In this document: positions 16,541 to 25,081 of the stretch, piece by piece
Position numbering within the stretch: position 1 is the stretch's first letter
How the letters are laid out: the number at the start of each line of letters is the position of its first letter
The notes under the pieces: model-generated
Databases searched by the model: none
What the model was told of the DNA's origin: nothing
The model's input: the letters and a program-made list of their open reading frames with translations, nothing else
NCBI RefSeq assembly: GCF_002304005.1
Contig: NZ_MRCQ01000006.1
Span: 1 to 64,000 of the forward strand
Direction of reading: 5' to 3'
Length of the DNA stretch: 64,000 bases
Origin: Flavobacterium sp. ACN6
GTDB lineage: Bacteria; Bacteroidota; Bacteroidia; Flavobacteriales; Flavobacteriaceae
Program-made: the position numbers and the translations under genes

Positions 16541-16630
16541 TTGATCATTTCAAAGATTCATTTAAGATTGTTTTTTATCAGATATAACAAGTTTTTAAAT
16601 CAGAATTTTTCAAGCAGGTTACTATATGTG

Positions 16631-16638
16631 TATATTTG
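16631..16638 (+). promoter_or_regulatory. -7 box of the glycosyltransferase-fdtA unit
   Basis: TATATTTG is an exact TAnnTTTG box 31 bp before the ATG at 16669. It overlaps the TTG at 16636 that could be mistaken for a start codon, so the ATG at 16669 is the better start. No clear -33 TTG is visible at the usual spacing. Confidence 0.55.
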
Positions 16639-16668
16639 ACAAATATATTTACTTTTTCGGTTAAAAAC

Positions 16669-17757
16669 ATGAATAAAAAGAAAGTTGCTATTGTTTCAAA
16701 TTCTTTAGGAAAAGGAGGGGCAGAACGTTTTGCAGCTTTATTGACTTTTATGTTAGAAGAATCTGGTTTCGAAGTGCATTCGATTATTGTAAATGATGTT
16801 GTCGATTATTCATACACAGGAACTTTGTTCAACTTAGAAAAAGAAAGTTCGAGTTCTTCCTCTCTTTTTAGAAAGTGGCAAAAAGGAGTTTTATTACGCC
16901 GTTATTTAATTCAAAACAAAATAGAAATTGTCATCGACAGCAGAACCAGAAATGTATTGCTGCGAGAATTAATTACCCGATTCATTTATCGTAATGCAAA
17001 AATCTATTATATCGTTCACAGTTATAACTTTAAAAATTATTTTCCTTCATCCGTATTCTGGTCGAGAGTACTTTATAAAAATGTCGAGGCTGTAATTTGT
17101 GTGTCAAAAGCAATTGAAGAAAAAGTAAAGCAACTTTATAAATTGAATAATACAATTACGATTTATAATCCTTTTTTTATTGCTGATGAAGAGGTTGTAA
17201 AAGAAGTTGATGCAGCCGGAAAGGTGATTTTGTTTTTTGGCAGATTGGATGAAAAAGTAAAAAATTTCACTTTGATGCTCGAAGCTTTTTCACTTTCTAA
17301 AGTTTTCCTAAAAGGATATCAATTGCATATTATGGGCGACGGAAATGATTTGGAATTTATTCAGCAGAAAATTAATCAGTTGAATTTGAGCGGGCATGTT
17401 CAATTATTTCCTTTTAAAGAAAACCCTTTTAATGAAGTTCGCGCAGCAAAATTTACCATATTGACAAGTCATTATGAAGGTTTTCCGCTTTCCATAATAG
17501 AATCATTAGCTTTGGGAACGCCAGTTGTTTCTGTTGATTGTAATTCTGGGCCGAGAGAAATTATTAAAAGTGAATTTAATGGTTTACTGGTTGAAAATAA
17601 TAATTCTCAAGCTTTAGCCGAAGCGATAAATCGGTTTGCAGATGATTACGAATTGTATAATTTTTGCAAAAAAAACACTGTAGATAGTGTTAAACATTTG
17701 TCTCTAAAAACTATTTCGAAACAATGGAAAAATCTAATTCACACCAATCAAAAATGA
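16669..17757 (+). CDS. Glycosyltransferase family 4 (GT-B)
   Basis: This protein of 362 residues is a retaining GT4 enzyme. The N-terminal domain begins VAIVSNSLGKGGAERFAALL. The C-terminal domain has VILFFGRLDEKVKNFTLMLEAF, LHIMGDGNDLEFI, and the donor-binding HYEGFPLSIIESLALGTPVV, where the E-x7-E pattern is intact. It would add a sugar to the lipid-linked repeat unit in the cytoplasm. The start is set by the promoter at 16631. Its stop overlaps the fdtA start (ATGA at 17754-17757), indicating translational coupling. Confidence 0.92.
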   Translation: MNKKKVAIVSNSLGKGGAERFAALLTFMLEESGFEVHSIIVNDVVDYSYTGTLFNLEKESSSSSSLFRKWQKGVLLRRYLIQNKIEIVIDSRTRNVLLRELITRFIYRNAKIYYIVHSYNFKNYFPSSVFWSRVLYKNVEAVICVSKAIEEKVKQLYKLNNTITIYNPFFIADEEVVKEVDAAGKVILFFGRLDEKVKNFTLMLEAFSLSKVFLKGYQLHIMGDGNDLEFIQQKINQLNLSGHVQLFPFKENPFNEVRAAKFTILTSHYEGFPLSIIESLALGTPVVSVDCNSGPREIIKSEFNGLLVENNNSQALAEAINRFADDYELYNFCKKNTVDSVKHLSLKTISKQWKNLIHTNQK

Positions 17758-18161
17758 CAAGTATTTCAGATATTCAATTAATTGAAATTCCTAAAATTCA
17801 GGATAGAAGAGGAAATCTTTCTGTGGTTGAAGGAGATACAATTCCTTTTGTTTCCAAAAGAGTGTATTATTTATACGATGTGCCAAGCGGAAGCAAAAGA
17901 GGCGGCCATGCGCATATCGAACAGCAGGAATTTTTAATTGCATTAAGCGGCAGTTTTGATGTGATTTTAAAAGATGGAAAGAATAAAGAAACCATTACAC
18001 TTAATAAGCCAAATGTGGGTTTGCTTATCGTTTCGGGGATTTGGAGAGAGCTGCAGAATTTCTCTTCTGGAAGCGTTTGTTTAGTTTTTTCCTCTGCCGA
18101 ATTTAATGAAGAAGATTATATTCGAGACTATAAAAAATTCAAGTTATTTAAAGACAGATGA
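17754..18161 (+). CDS. FdtA/QdtA-type sugar 3,4-ketoisomerase (cupin)
   Basis: This protein of 135 residues is a single-domain cupin of the WxcM/FdtA family, which converts dTDP-4-keto-6-deoxyglucose to a 3-keto sugar. Seen motifs are IPKIQDRRGNLSVVEG, RVYYLYDVPSGSKRGGHAHI (the catalytic histidines H and H), EQQEFLIALSGSFDVIL, and GIWRELQNFSSGSVCLVFSS. FdtA normally supplies the FdtB aminotransferase, which here lies 4 kb upstream on the same strand. The ATG at 17754 overlaps the previous stop; an ATG at 17724 would add ten residues. The last 18 bp overlap the convergent GT2 gene. Confidence 0.9.
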   Translation: MTSISDIQLIEIPKIQDRRGNLSVVEGDTIPFVSKRVYYLYDVPSGSKRGGHAHIEQQEFLIALSGSFDVILKDGKNKETITLNKPNVGLLIVSGIWRELQNFSSGSVCLVFSSAEFNEEDYIRDYKKFKLFKDR

Positions 18162-19073
18162 TCCCAAGCCTAAATTGGCTAATACTGTTTTTACTTGGAT
18201 TAAAAATACTAAAGCAAAAGAGGGAAGATTTAATAAAATTCTTTTCTTAAAGCCTAAATTCTTTAAATCAATTGGCTGTGAATATTTGGCAAAAAGTATT
18301 TTTTCGCCAGCTATTTTGCTTTTTATCGCCAGTGAAAACCGATTTAAATCCAGAAATTTTTTTAAGTCCGAATTGGTTCTTTCTGCCTCTTCGAATTTAG
18401 AAAAATCCATTTTTTCATGTAACAATTTACTGTTTTTCGAAAGACTTTCAGGATCATAAACATATCTCGCTAAAATTTTCCAGGAGAATACAATTGGAAA
18501 TATAAGTCCAATTCTAATCCATAAATCCGTGTCTTGACCGCTTTTTATTTTGGTATCAAAATTTCCAGCTTCGGCAAAAACAGTTTTATGAAAAACGGCG
18601 CATGAAGTACAAAGAACCGTTTCTTTTAAGCTCGCTTGAAAGTAATTTACAATTTCAAATTCGCTGTCTGATCTAGGAATCGAATATTGTACAGGAATTA
18701 TTTTTTTGGAGGTATCAAATTCAATTGCGCCCGCAAAAACTTTTTGATCTGGCACTTTTGAAATTAGAGTAAACATAGTTTCTAAAAACGTCGGATACCA
18801 ATAATCATCTGCATCTAGAAAAGTTATAAAATCGGCATTTGCTTTTTCAATTCCGTAATTTCTGGCACTCGAAGCACCTTCATTTTTTTTGCTGTAATAA
18901 GTAATTCGTGAATCTTTAAACTGCAGTAATTTTTCTTCGCTTTTATCTGTAGATCCGTCATTAATTACAATAATTTCATAATCCTGAAAAGTTTGATTCA
19001 AGATGCTTTGTATCGTATTTTCGATAAAATTTTCTTTGTTGTATAGCGGAATTATGATAGAAAAGAAAGCCAT
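18144..19073 (-). CDS. Glycosyltransferase family 2 (GT-A)
   Basis: This 309-residue inverting glycosyltransferase has the standard GT2 start FSIIIPLYNKENFIENTIQSIL, IIVINDGSTDKSEE, and the metal-binding D-x-D as FLDADDYW near residue 90. SGQDTDLWIRIG near 180 matches the acceptor-side ED/TDLW motif. A hydrophobic stretch near the C terminus may associate with the membrane. It is directly downstream of a second GT2 and of ftsE on the minus strand, so it probably forms one unit with them. Confidence 0.92.
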   Translation of the reverse strand: MAFFSIIIPLYNKENFIENTIQSILNQTFQDYEIIVINDGSTDKSEEKLLQFKDSRITYYSKKNEGASSARNYGIEKANADFITFLDADDYWYPTFLETMFTLISKVPDQKVFAGAIEFDTSKKIIPVQYSIPRSDSEFEIVNYFQASLKETVLCTSCAVFHKTVFAEAGNFDTKIKSGQDTDLWIRIGLIFPIVFSWKILARYVYDPESLSKNSKLLHEKMDFSKFEEAERTNSDLKKFLDLNRFSLAIKSKIAGEKILFAKYSQPIDLKNLGFKKRILLNLPSFALVFLIQVKTVLANLGLGSSVFK

Positions 19074-19961
19074 TTATTTTGATTTTAAAATGCTGTAATG
19101 ACCTAATTTATAAATATCAAATAGAAAAAGGGATGGTTTTTCTGAAACTAGATTTCGTTCAATTTTCGATTTTAATAGCTTAAAAATAAAAGAGAAAACG
19201 TAAAGCATTTTTACTGTTTTTAAAAGTTCAAATGATGCAATAATGCGGCTTTCATTAATTGAAATTTTATTAGCATTATTCAAAAACGCCAAATTTTCTA
19301 ATGCTGTTCGTGTCTTGTTTAAAAATAGGGCAGAAGTCTCTAAATTTAAATGAAAAACTGGATTTTCAATATGAGTTATTGGAATATGATTTGATCTTAA
19401 AACGGAGAAAAAAAGTAAATCTTCATAGCCGTATTTTGTCAATGTTTTATCAAAAGGAAATTGAAGTAGGATTTCTTTTTTGATTAATAAATTGGAAACC
19501 AATGCGAAATCAGATGGATTTTTGCTTCGTTCCGATAACGGTAAAGCTTCTCTTTCTCGGCCATAAATCCAACGTAAAAGCAGTTCTTTTTCAGGTTTTT
19601 TACTTTCGTATAAAATTCCTCCGAAAACCACTTTTTGGTTCCTTTTTATTTCAGAAACATAATTAGAAATAAACTGATTGTTAGTTGGAAATACATCGGC
19701 ATCCAAAAAAAGTAAATAGTCATAAACCGCTTTTTTGGCTAGTAAGTTCCGAATGGCGCTTCGTCCAATATTCTGTTCTAAAACAGTAAAAGAAACGTTT
19801 TTAAATTGCTTAATTCTTTGGTTTTCAATGGTGAAATCGTGCGAAGCATCATCTAAACAAATAATTTCAAAAGGAATAGTACATTCCAATGCTTGTTTAT
19901 ACAGTGTTTCTACAAGAGAAAAAATGTTGTAATTGTAAACCGGAATTACTATCGAAAGCAT
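19074..19961 (-). CDS. Glycosyltransferase family 2 (GT-A)
   Basis: This 295-residue GT2 begins LSIVIPVYNYNIFSLVETLY, has FEIICLDDASHD, the D-x-D as FLDADVFP near residue 93, and the acceptor-side YGYEDLLFFSVL near 190. Specificity is unknown. It overlaps the ftsE stop by one base (TAATG arrangement) and is immediately followed by the next GT2, so the three genes are probably one transcript read from the ftsE side. Confidence 0.9.
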   Translation of the reverse strand: MLSIVIPVYNYNIFSLVETLYKQALECTIPFEIICLDDASHDFTIENQRIKQFKNVSFTVLEQNIGRSAIRNLLAKKAVYDYLLFLDADVFPTNNQFISNYVSEIKRNQKVVFGGILYESKKPEKELLLRWIYGREREALPLSERSKNPSDFALVSNLLIKKEILLQFPFDKTLTKYGYEDLLFFSVLRSNHIPITHIENPVFHLNLETSALFLNKTRTALENLAFLNNANKISINESRIIASFELLKTVKMLYVFSFIFKLLKSKIERNLVSEKPSLFLFDIYKLGHYSILKSK

Positions 19962-20644
19962 TACACGCTTCTTTGCACCACTTCGAAGATTCTTTCATCT
20001 TCACATTTTAATGTTTTAGAAGGGAATTTCATCAATAATGCATAATCGTGCGTAGCCATAATAATGGTTTTTCCAGTAGCATTAATAGCTTTTAAAACTT
20101 CTAAAACTTCAGAACTAGTCTGCGGATCAAGATTTCCTGTAGGTTCATCGGCCAAAATAAATTCTGGATCATTAAGAAGTGCTCTTGCAATTGCAACACG
20201 CTGTTGTTCCCCGCCCGAAAGCTGGTGAGGCATTTTATTTACGAAATCTTTCATGCCTACTTTATCCAGAACTTCATCAATTTTATGATACATCGCATCT
20301 TTTTCATGCCAGCCTGTTGCTCTTAAAACAAAAAGCATATTGTCTTTTATAGAACGATCTGGAAGTAATTTAAAGTCTTGAAATACAATCCCGATTTTAC
20401 GTCTCAAAAACGGAATATCATTTTCTTTTATTCCTGCCAAATCAAATTCAACGATATGTCCTTCTCCCTCAACTAGTGGTAAATCAGCATATAAAGTTTT
20501 TAAAAAACTACTTTTTCCAGAACCTGTTTTCCCGATGATATAGATAAATTCACCGTGGTTAACATCTAAATTAATATGAGATATAATTTTTCTTCCTTCT
20601 TGATATATAGTGACTTCTTTAAGAGATAGTACGGTTTGTGACAT
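19961..20644 (-). CDS. ftsE: Cell-division ABC ATPase FtsE
   Basis: This 227-residue ABC ATPase acts with the membrane protein FtsX at the septum, where in other bacteria FtsEX controls peptidoglycan hydrolases. It shows Walker A GKTGSGKS (38-45), Q-loop [12 protein letters not shown] (88-99), signature LSGGEQQR (142-149) and Walker [13 protein letters not shown] (162-173). The FKLL segment after the Q-loop is characteristic of FtsE. I start at the ATG at 20644; a longer frame to 20710 has no family match. No ftsX lies next to it; two glycosyltransferases follow instead. Confidence 0.9.
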   Translation of the reverse strand: MSQTVLSLKEVTIYQEGRKIISHINLDVNHGEFIYIIGKTGSGKSSFLKTLYADLPLVEGEGHIVEFDLAGIKENDIPFLRRKIGIVFQDFKLLPDRSIKDNMLFVLRATGWHEKDAMYHKIDEVLDKVGMKDFVNKMPHQLSGGEQQRVAIARALLNDPEFILADEPTGNLDPQTSSEVLEVLKAINATGKTIIMATHDYALLMKFPSKTLKCEDERIFEVVQRSV

Positions 20645-20917
20645 AATAATGTTGATTTGAATTGTAAAAGTAATAAGATAACGCTTGTATTCAAAATAAA
20701 TTTGAATCATTTCTTAAGAAAAAGTTTAAAAAAATAAACCCCATGCAATCTAAGTTCATTTTGATAAATGAGGAAGTAAAATTTACAAGCTTAGAATAAC
20801 TTAAATTACTGATCTTGTTTTTGATTAATTTGATTTTGAAAGTTTGAGAACCAATATTTTGAAGTTTAAGATCGCATAAAATCACAGCTGTTTAATAATT
20901 TGTTCATAATAAAACCT

Positions 20918-20957
20918 CGAAACGTTTCGTTATAAACGGTATAAAATGATACATTTG
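20918..20957 (+). promoter_or_regulatory. Palindrome and promoter of the TPR gene
   Basis: CGAAACGTTTCG at 20918-20929 is a perfect 12-bp palindrome of LacI-operator style. It is followed 20 bp later by TACATTTG (20950-20957), an exact -7 box, 20 bp before the ATG at 20977. The palindrome lies where the -33 box would be. The rest of the 20645-20976 gap holds nothing I recognise. Confidence 0.45.
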
Positions 20958-20976
20958 AATACTAAATATTATTAAA

Positions 20977-23900
20977 ATGCGTAAACTTTCCTGGTTCTTT
21001 TTACTCCAAATTATCCTTATTTCGACCACAGTTTCGGCACAAAAATCAGCTATATATACTTACGACTTAAAGGATTTTGACAAAGCACTGGCTTTATATA
21101 ATGACAAACAATATGCTTCGGCGCAACTTATTTTTGAACACGTAAAGAACAATGCAGTAACCGAGGAAGTTCAGTCAGATTGTGCGTTTTACATTGCCAA
21201 TTGTGCCATAAGAACCAATCAGGCAAATGCTGATGCTTTGGTAGAAAAGTTTGTCAGCGATTATCCAACAAGCACCAAACAAAATCAGGCTTACATTGAA
21301 GCTGCGCAGTACTTTTTTGAACAGGGAAATTACCCTAAAGCATTGATGTGGTTTGATAAAGTAGACGAAAGTTACATGAGCAAAACCGAGTCGGATAAGT
21401 TCAACTTCATGAAAGGCTACAGCTATTTTAATGCTAAAAAGAAAAAAGAAGCTACCAACTATTTTAATAAAGTGGTAAACTCTAAAGAATATGGTTCTCA
21501 AGCCAAGTATTATTTAGGATTTATGGCTTATGAAGGCGACGATTACAAAGAAGCAACAAAATACTTTGACGAAGTTTCGGGCGAAGAAAAATACAAAGAA
21601 AAGCTGTCTTATTATCAAGCTGATATGAATTTCAAATTAGGGAATTTTCAGAAAGCAATTGAATTAGGACAAACTGCAATGGCCAAATCAAATGCGCTGG
21701 AACAATCTGAATTGAATAAAATTATCGGTGAAAGTTATTTCAATTTAAAACAATACGATAAAGCAATTCCATATTTGGAAAAATACGCAGGTAAAAAAGG
21801 AAAATGGAATAATACCGATTTTTACCAATTAGGTTATGCGTATTACGAGCAGAAAAACTACGAAAAAGCGATTTCTCAATTCAATAAAATTATTGAAGGA
21901 AAAGATTTCGTAGCCCAGAATGCGTATTACCATTTAGGTTTAAGTTATTTGAATATTGGCAAAAAACAAGAAGCTTTAAACGCTTTTAAAAATGCTTCTG
22001 AAATGGATTTCAATGCGCAGATTCAAGAAGATGCCGCTTTAAATTATGCCAAATTGAGTTACGAGATTGGAAATGCGTATCAAGCGGTTCCTGGGATTTT
22101 GTTAGATTTCTTAAAGAAATACCCAAATAATTCAAGCCGTTCAGAAGTAGAAAAACTTTTGGTTGATTCTTATATTTCTTCTAAAAACTACAAAGAAGCT
22201 TTGACTTTATTAGAGAAAAACAGAACGGCAGAAAATAAAGCTGCTTACCAAAAAGTATTGTTTTACCGCGGATTAGAATTGTATAATGAATCAAATTATC
22301 AAGAAGCGGGCAAGATGTTTAAAAGCGCTGTAAGCGAACAAAAAACACCTGAATTTACAGCTAGAGCTACTTTCTGGAAAGCAGAAACAGAATATCTTAA
22401 TGATGATATGCAAAATGCATTATTGACTTACAAACAGTTTGCAGGAATGGCAGCAGCAAAATCTACAGACGAATATAAAAACATCAACTATAATATTGGT
22501 TACACGTATTTTAAATTGAAAGAATACGATCAGGCGGCCAATTCTTTTCAGGCGCAGATTGATAATTCGCCATCAGATAAAGTTCGTTTAAACGATTCTT
22601 ATCTGCGTTTAGGAGATTGTCGTTTTGTAACTTCAAAATACAGTGCAGCAAATGAGGCCTACGCGAAAGCAATCGCCGCAAAAGGCGTTGATGCCGATTA
22701 TGCACAGTTTCAAAAAGCACTTTCTCACGGATTCATGTCAAATAATGCCAAGAAAATTGACGAACTGAACAACTTTGTTAAGATGTATAATAAATCATCG
22801 TACCGAGATGATGCTTTGTATGAATTAGGAAATACATATGTGGCAGAAAAGAAAAACGATCAGGCTCTAAAAGCGTACGATCAATTGATTTCTGAATTTA
22901 AGAACGGTTCCTTTACTTCAAAAGCCATTTTAAAACAAGGTTTGATTTACTACAATTCTGATCGTGACGAACAGGCTTTGACAAAATTCAAAAAAGTTGC
23001 GGCAGAATTCCCGAAAACTCCAGAAGCTTTGGAAGCAGTTTCTACAGCAAGATTAATTTATGTTGATTCAGGAAAAGTAGATGAATATGCAACTTGGGTT
23101 AGAACTTTAGATTTCGTAGAAGTTTCAGATGCTGAATTGGATAATGATACTTACGATGCAGCTTTTAAACAATACAGTCAAAACAATGCTAAAAATGCTA
23201 TTACAGGTTTTACTGGTTATGTGAGTAAATTTCCAAAAGGAATGCACGCACTAGAAGCTAATTTCTATTTAGGACAACTTTATTATGCTGAAGGTTCTGA
23301 AACTAAATCGGTTGCTAATTACCAATATGTAATTGATCAGCCAAGAAATGAATTTACAGAGCAGGCATTAAACAGATTGGCTCAAATTTATTTGAAAACT
23401 AAAGATTGCGATAAAGCGATTCCAGTATTAGTGCGTTTAGATAGTGAAGCAGATTTTCCTCAAAACAAAAACTTTGCTCAGGCAAATTTGATGAAATGTT
23501 ATTATGATAAAAAAGATTATGATAACTCGGTTATTTCTGCTGATAAAGTATTAGAAAATCCAAAAGCAGATGCGGGCGTAAAAGCAGATGCACAGATTAT
23601 TGTTGCCAGAGCAGCAATTCAAACCGGAAACGAAGACAAAGCAAAAACTGCTTACGCAAAACTTTTAGCAACGTCTAAAGGAGAATTAGCAGCAGAAGCG
23701 TTGTATTATGATGCTTATTTTAAAACGAAAGAAGGAAAATTCGATGCTTCAAACACTGCGGTTCAAAAATTAGCAAAAAGCTATTCTGCTTATAAATATT
23801 ACGGAGCAAAAGGTTTGGTTTTAATGGCTAAAAACTTCTACGGACTAAAAGACAGCTATCAGGCAACTTACATTTTAGATAACGTAATTAACAATTTTAC

Positions 23901-23991
23901 AGATTATCCAGATGTTGTTGAAGAAGCTAAAAAAGAATTGGGCGCGATAAAAGTAGAAGAGTCTAAAACAAATTCGTCGATTAATAAATAA
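20977..23991 (+). CDS. Large secreted TPR protein
   Basis: This 1004-residue protein has a signal peptide (cleavage after TVSA or SAQ) and then tetratricopeptide repeats nearly throughout. Examples are DKALALYNDKQYASAQLIFE at the N terminus, AKYYLGFMAYEGDDYKEATKYFDEV near 175, and AYYHLGLSYLNIGKKQEALNAFK near 320. TPR solenoids scaffold multi-protein assemblies, so a periplasmic or outer-membrane assembly role is likely. It is followed by phzF and then an outer-membrane barrel gene on the same strand. It is longer than BamD-type TPR proteins. The precise partner is unknown. Confidence 0.9.
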   Translation: MRKLSWFFLLQIILISTTVSAQKSAIYTYDLKDFDKALALYNDKQYASAQLIFEHVKNNAVTEEVQSDCAFYIANCAIRTNQANADALVEKFVSDYPTSTKQNQAYIEAAQYFFEQGNYPKALMWFDKVDESYMSKTESDKFNFMKGYSYFNAKKKKEATNYFNKVVNSKEYGSQAKYYLGFMAYEGDDYKEATKYFDEVSGEEKYKEKLSYYQADMNFKLGNFQKAIELGQTAMAKSNALEQSELNKIIGESYFNLKQYDKAIPYLEKYAGKKGKWNNTDFYQLGYAYYEQKNYEKAISQFNKIIEGKDFVAQNAYYHLGLSYLNIGKKQEALNAFKNASEMDFNAQIQEDAALNYAKLSYEIGNAYQAVPGILLDFLKKYPNNSSRSEVEKLLVDSYISSKNYKEALTLLEKNRTAENKAAYQKVLFYRGLELYNESNYQEAGKMFKSAVSEQKTPEFTARATFWKAETEYLNDDMQNALLTYKQFAGMAAAKSTDEYKNINYNIGYTYFKLKEYDQAANSFQAQIDNSPSDKVRLNDSYLRLGDCRFVTSKYSAANEAYAKAIAAKGVDADYAQFQKALSHGFMSNNAKKIDELNNFVKMYNKSSYRDDALYELGNTYVAEKKNDQALKAYDQLISEFKNGSFTSKAILKQGLIYYNSDRDEQALTKFKKVAAEFPKTPEALEAVSTARLIYVDSGKVDEYATWVRTLDFVEVSDAELDNDTYDAAFKQYSQNNAKNAITGFTGYVSKFPKGMHALEANFYLGQLYYAEGSETKSVANYQYVIDQPRNEFTEQALNRLAQIYLKTKDCDKAIPVLVRLDSEADFPQNKNFAQANLMKCYYDKKDYDNSVISADKVLENPKADAGVKADAQIIVARAAIQTGNEDKAKTAYAKLLATSKGELAAEALYYDAYFKTKEGKFDASNTAVQKLAKSYSAYKYYGAKGLVLMAKNFYGLKDSYQATYILDNVINNFTDYPDVVEEAKKELGAIKVEESKTNSSINK

Positions 23992-24002
23992 AAGTAAAAA
24001 AT

Positions 24003-24062
24003 AGAAGAAAGAGACAAGAAACAAGATTTTTATAAAGAAATAAAGTCTTTTCTCTTGCTTCT
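24003..24062. repeat. Polypurine inverted repeat before phzF
   Basis: AGAAGAAAGAGACAAGAAA at 24003-24021 pairs with AGTCTTTTCTCTTGCTTCT at 24044-24062 with a few mismatches. It fills the gap between the TPR gene and phzF. A hairpin here could separate expression of the two genes. Confidence 0.65.
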
Positions 24063-24082
24063 AAAGAAAAAAGAAAAAAACA

Positions 24083-24946
24083 ATGAGTTTACCTTTTTAT
24101 ATAGTTGATGTTTTTGCTGATAAAAAATATGCTGGAAATCAGCTGGCAGTTTTTATGGATGCAGAAAATCTAAGTTCGGAAGAAATGCAGCAAATTGCTC
24201 GCGAGATTAATTTTGCAGAAAGCACATTTGTAACCAAACTGGACAAGGAAAATAATAAAGCAGAGATTAAAATTTTTACTCCAGCTTATGAAATGCAATT
24301 TGCAGGGCATCCGATAATTGGAACTTCATGGGTTTTGATGAATAAGGTGTTTGAAAATTCGCCAAGTGAAATTAAATTGAAAGTTCCGATTGGAGAAATT
24401 CCAATTCACCAAACTGAAGATTTAATTTGGTTAAAAGCAGCGCAGCCAAAATTTTGGGATGTTTTTTCAAAAGAAGATTTTACGCTTTTCAGCAATTTGG
24501 AAGTGAGCGATTTTGAAAATCAATTTCCAATTCAGGAAGTAACAACCGGAAGTGCTTTTGTAGTGGTCCCGTTAAGCAGCCAAAGAGCTTTAGAAAATTT
24601 GGTTCTGGATAAAGACAAAGCAGATAAATGGATGAAGCAGCATTGTAAAACCGATCATAGAGGGTTGTATTTCTACTATTTTGAAGGTTCAAAGGTAATG
24701 AGCAGGTTATTATATATAGAACACAATCAGTTATTAGAAGATGCCGCAACGGGAAGCGCTAGTACATGTTTACAAGCTTCTTTGCTAAAATATAATACCA
24801 AAGAAATCGAATTGATCAATTACCAGGGAGATTATATTGGCAGACCTTCTCAGATTTATTTTAAAGGAAAATTAGCTGATGACCAATACGATATTAATAT
24901 AGGCGGGAAAGCTCAATTTGTTGCCAAAGGAGAATGGGAAGCTTAG
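24083..24946 (+). CDS. PhzF-family isomerase-like protein
   Basis: This 287-residue protein belongs to the PhzF/diaminopimelate-epimerase-fold family. It starts LPFYIVDVFADKKYAGNQLAVF and has the catalytic glutamate in EINFAESTFV (near residue 47), the family block QFAGHPIIGTSWVL near 75, and EDAATGSASTCL near 220. PhzF of pseudomonads isomerises a phenazine precursor, but most homologues are of unknown substrate and no phenazine genes are near. Hairpin-forming polypurine DNA lies on both sides. Confidence 0.93.
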   Translation: MSLPFYIVDVFADKKYAGNQLAVFMDAENLSSEEMQQIAREINFAESTFVTKLDKENNKAEIKIFTPAYEMQFAGHPIIGTSWVLMNKVFENSPSEIKLKVPIGEIPIHQTEDLIWLKAAQPKFWDVFSKEDFTLFSNLEVSDFENQFPIQEVTTGSAFVVVPLSSQRALENLVLDKDKADKWMKQHCKTDHRGLYFYYFEGSKVMSRLLYIEHNQLLEDAATGSASTCLQASLLKYNTKEIELINYQGDYIGRPSQIYFKGKLADDQYDINIGGKAQFVAKGEWEA

Positions 24947-24955
24947 GTTGTAGGA

Positions 24956-25053
24956 AAGAAGAAAGAATCAAGAAGAAAGATTTTAGTATAAAGAAATAAG
25001 AAACAGTATAGGAGAAACTGGGAAAAGAAGAGAAGTCTATATTCTTTCTTCTT
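24956..25053. repeat. Polypurine inverted repeat after phzF
   Basis: AAGAAGAAAGAAT (24956-24968) and ATTCTTTCTTCTT (25041-25053) are perfect 13-bp inverted copies. The DNA between them is purine-rich on the plus strand (AAGAAGAAAGA, AAGAAATAAGAAAC). With the repeat at 24003-24062 it brackets phzF. Confidence 0.75.
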
Positions 25054-25081
25054 AATTCTATTCTCTAAAAAAGAAATAAAT

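Noticed and set aside
16636..16668. TTG start of the GT4 gene at 16636
   Set aside because: The TTG is part of the TAnnTTTG promoter box; the ATG at 16669 begins the conserved N terminus.
18106..18459. 117-codon plus-strand frame opposite the GT2 gene
   Set aside because: It is antisense to a clear GT2 and starts inside the fdtA gene.
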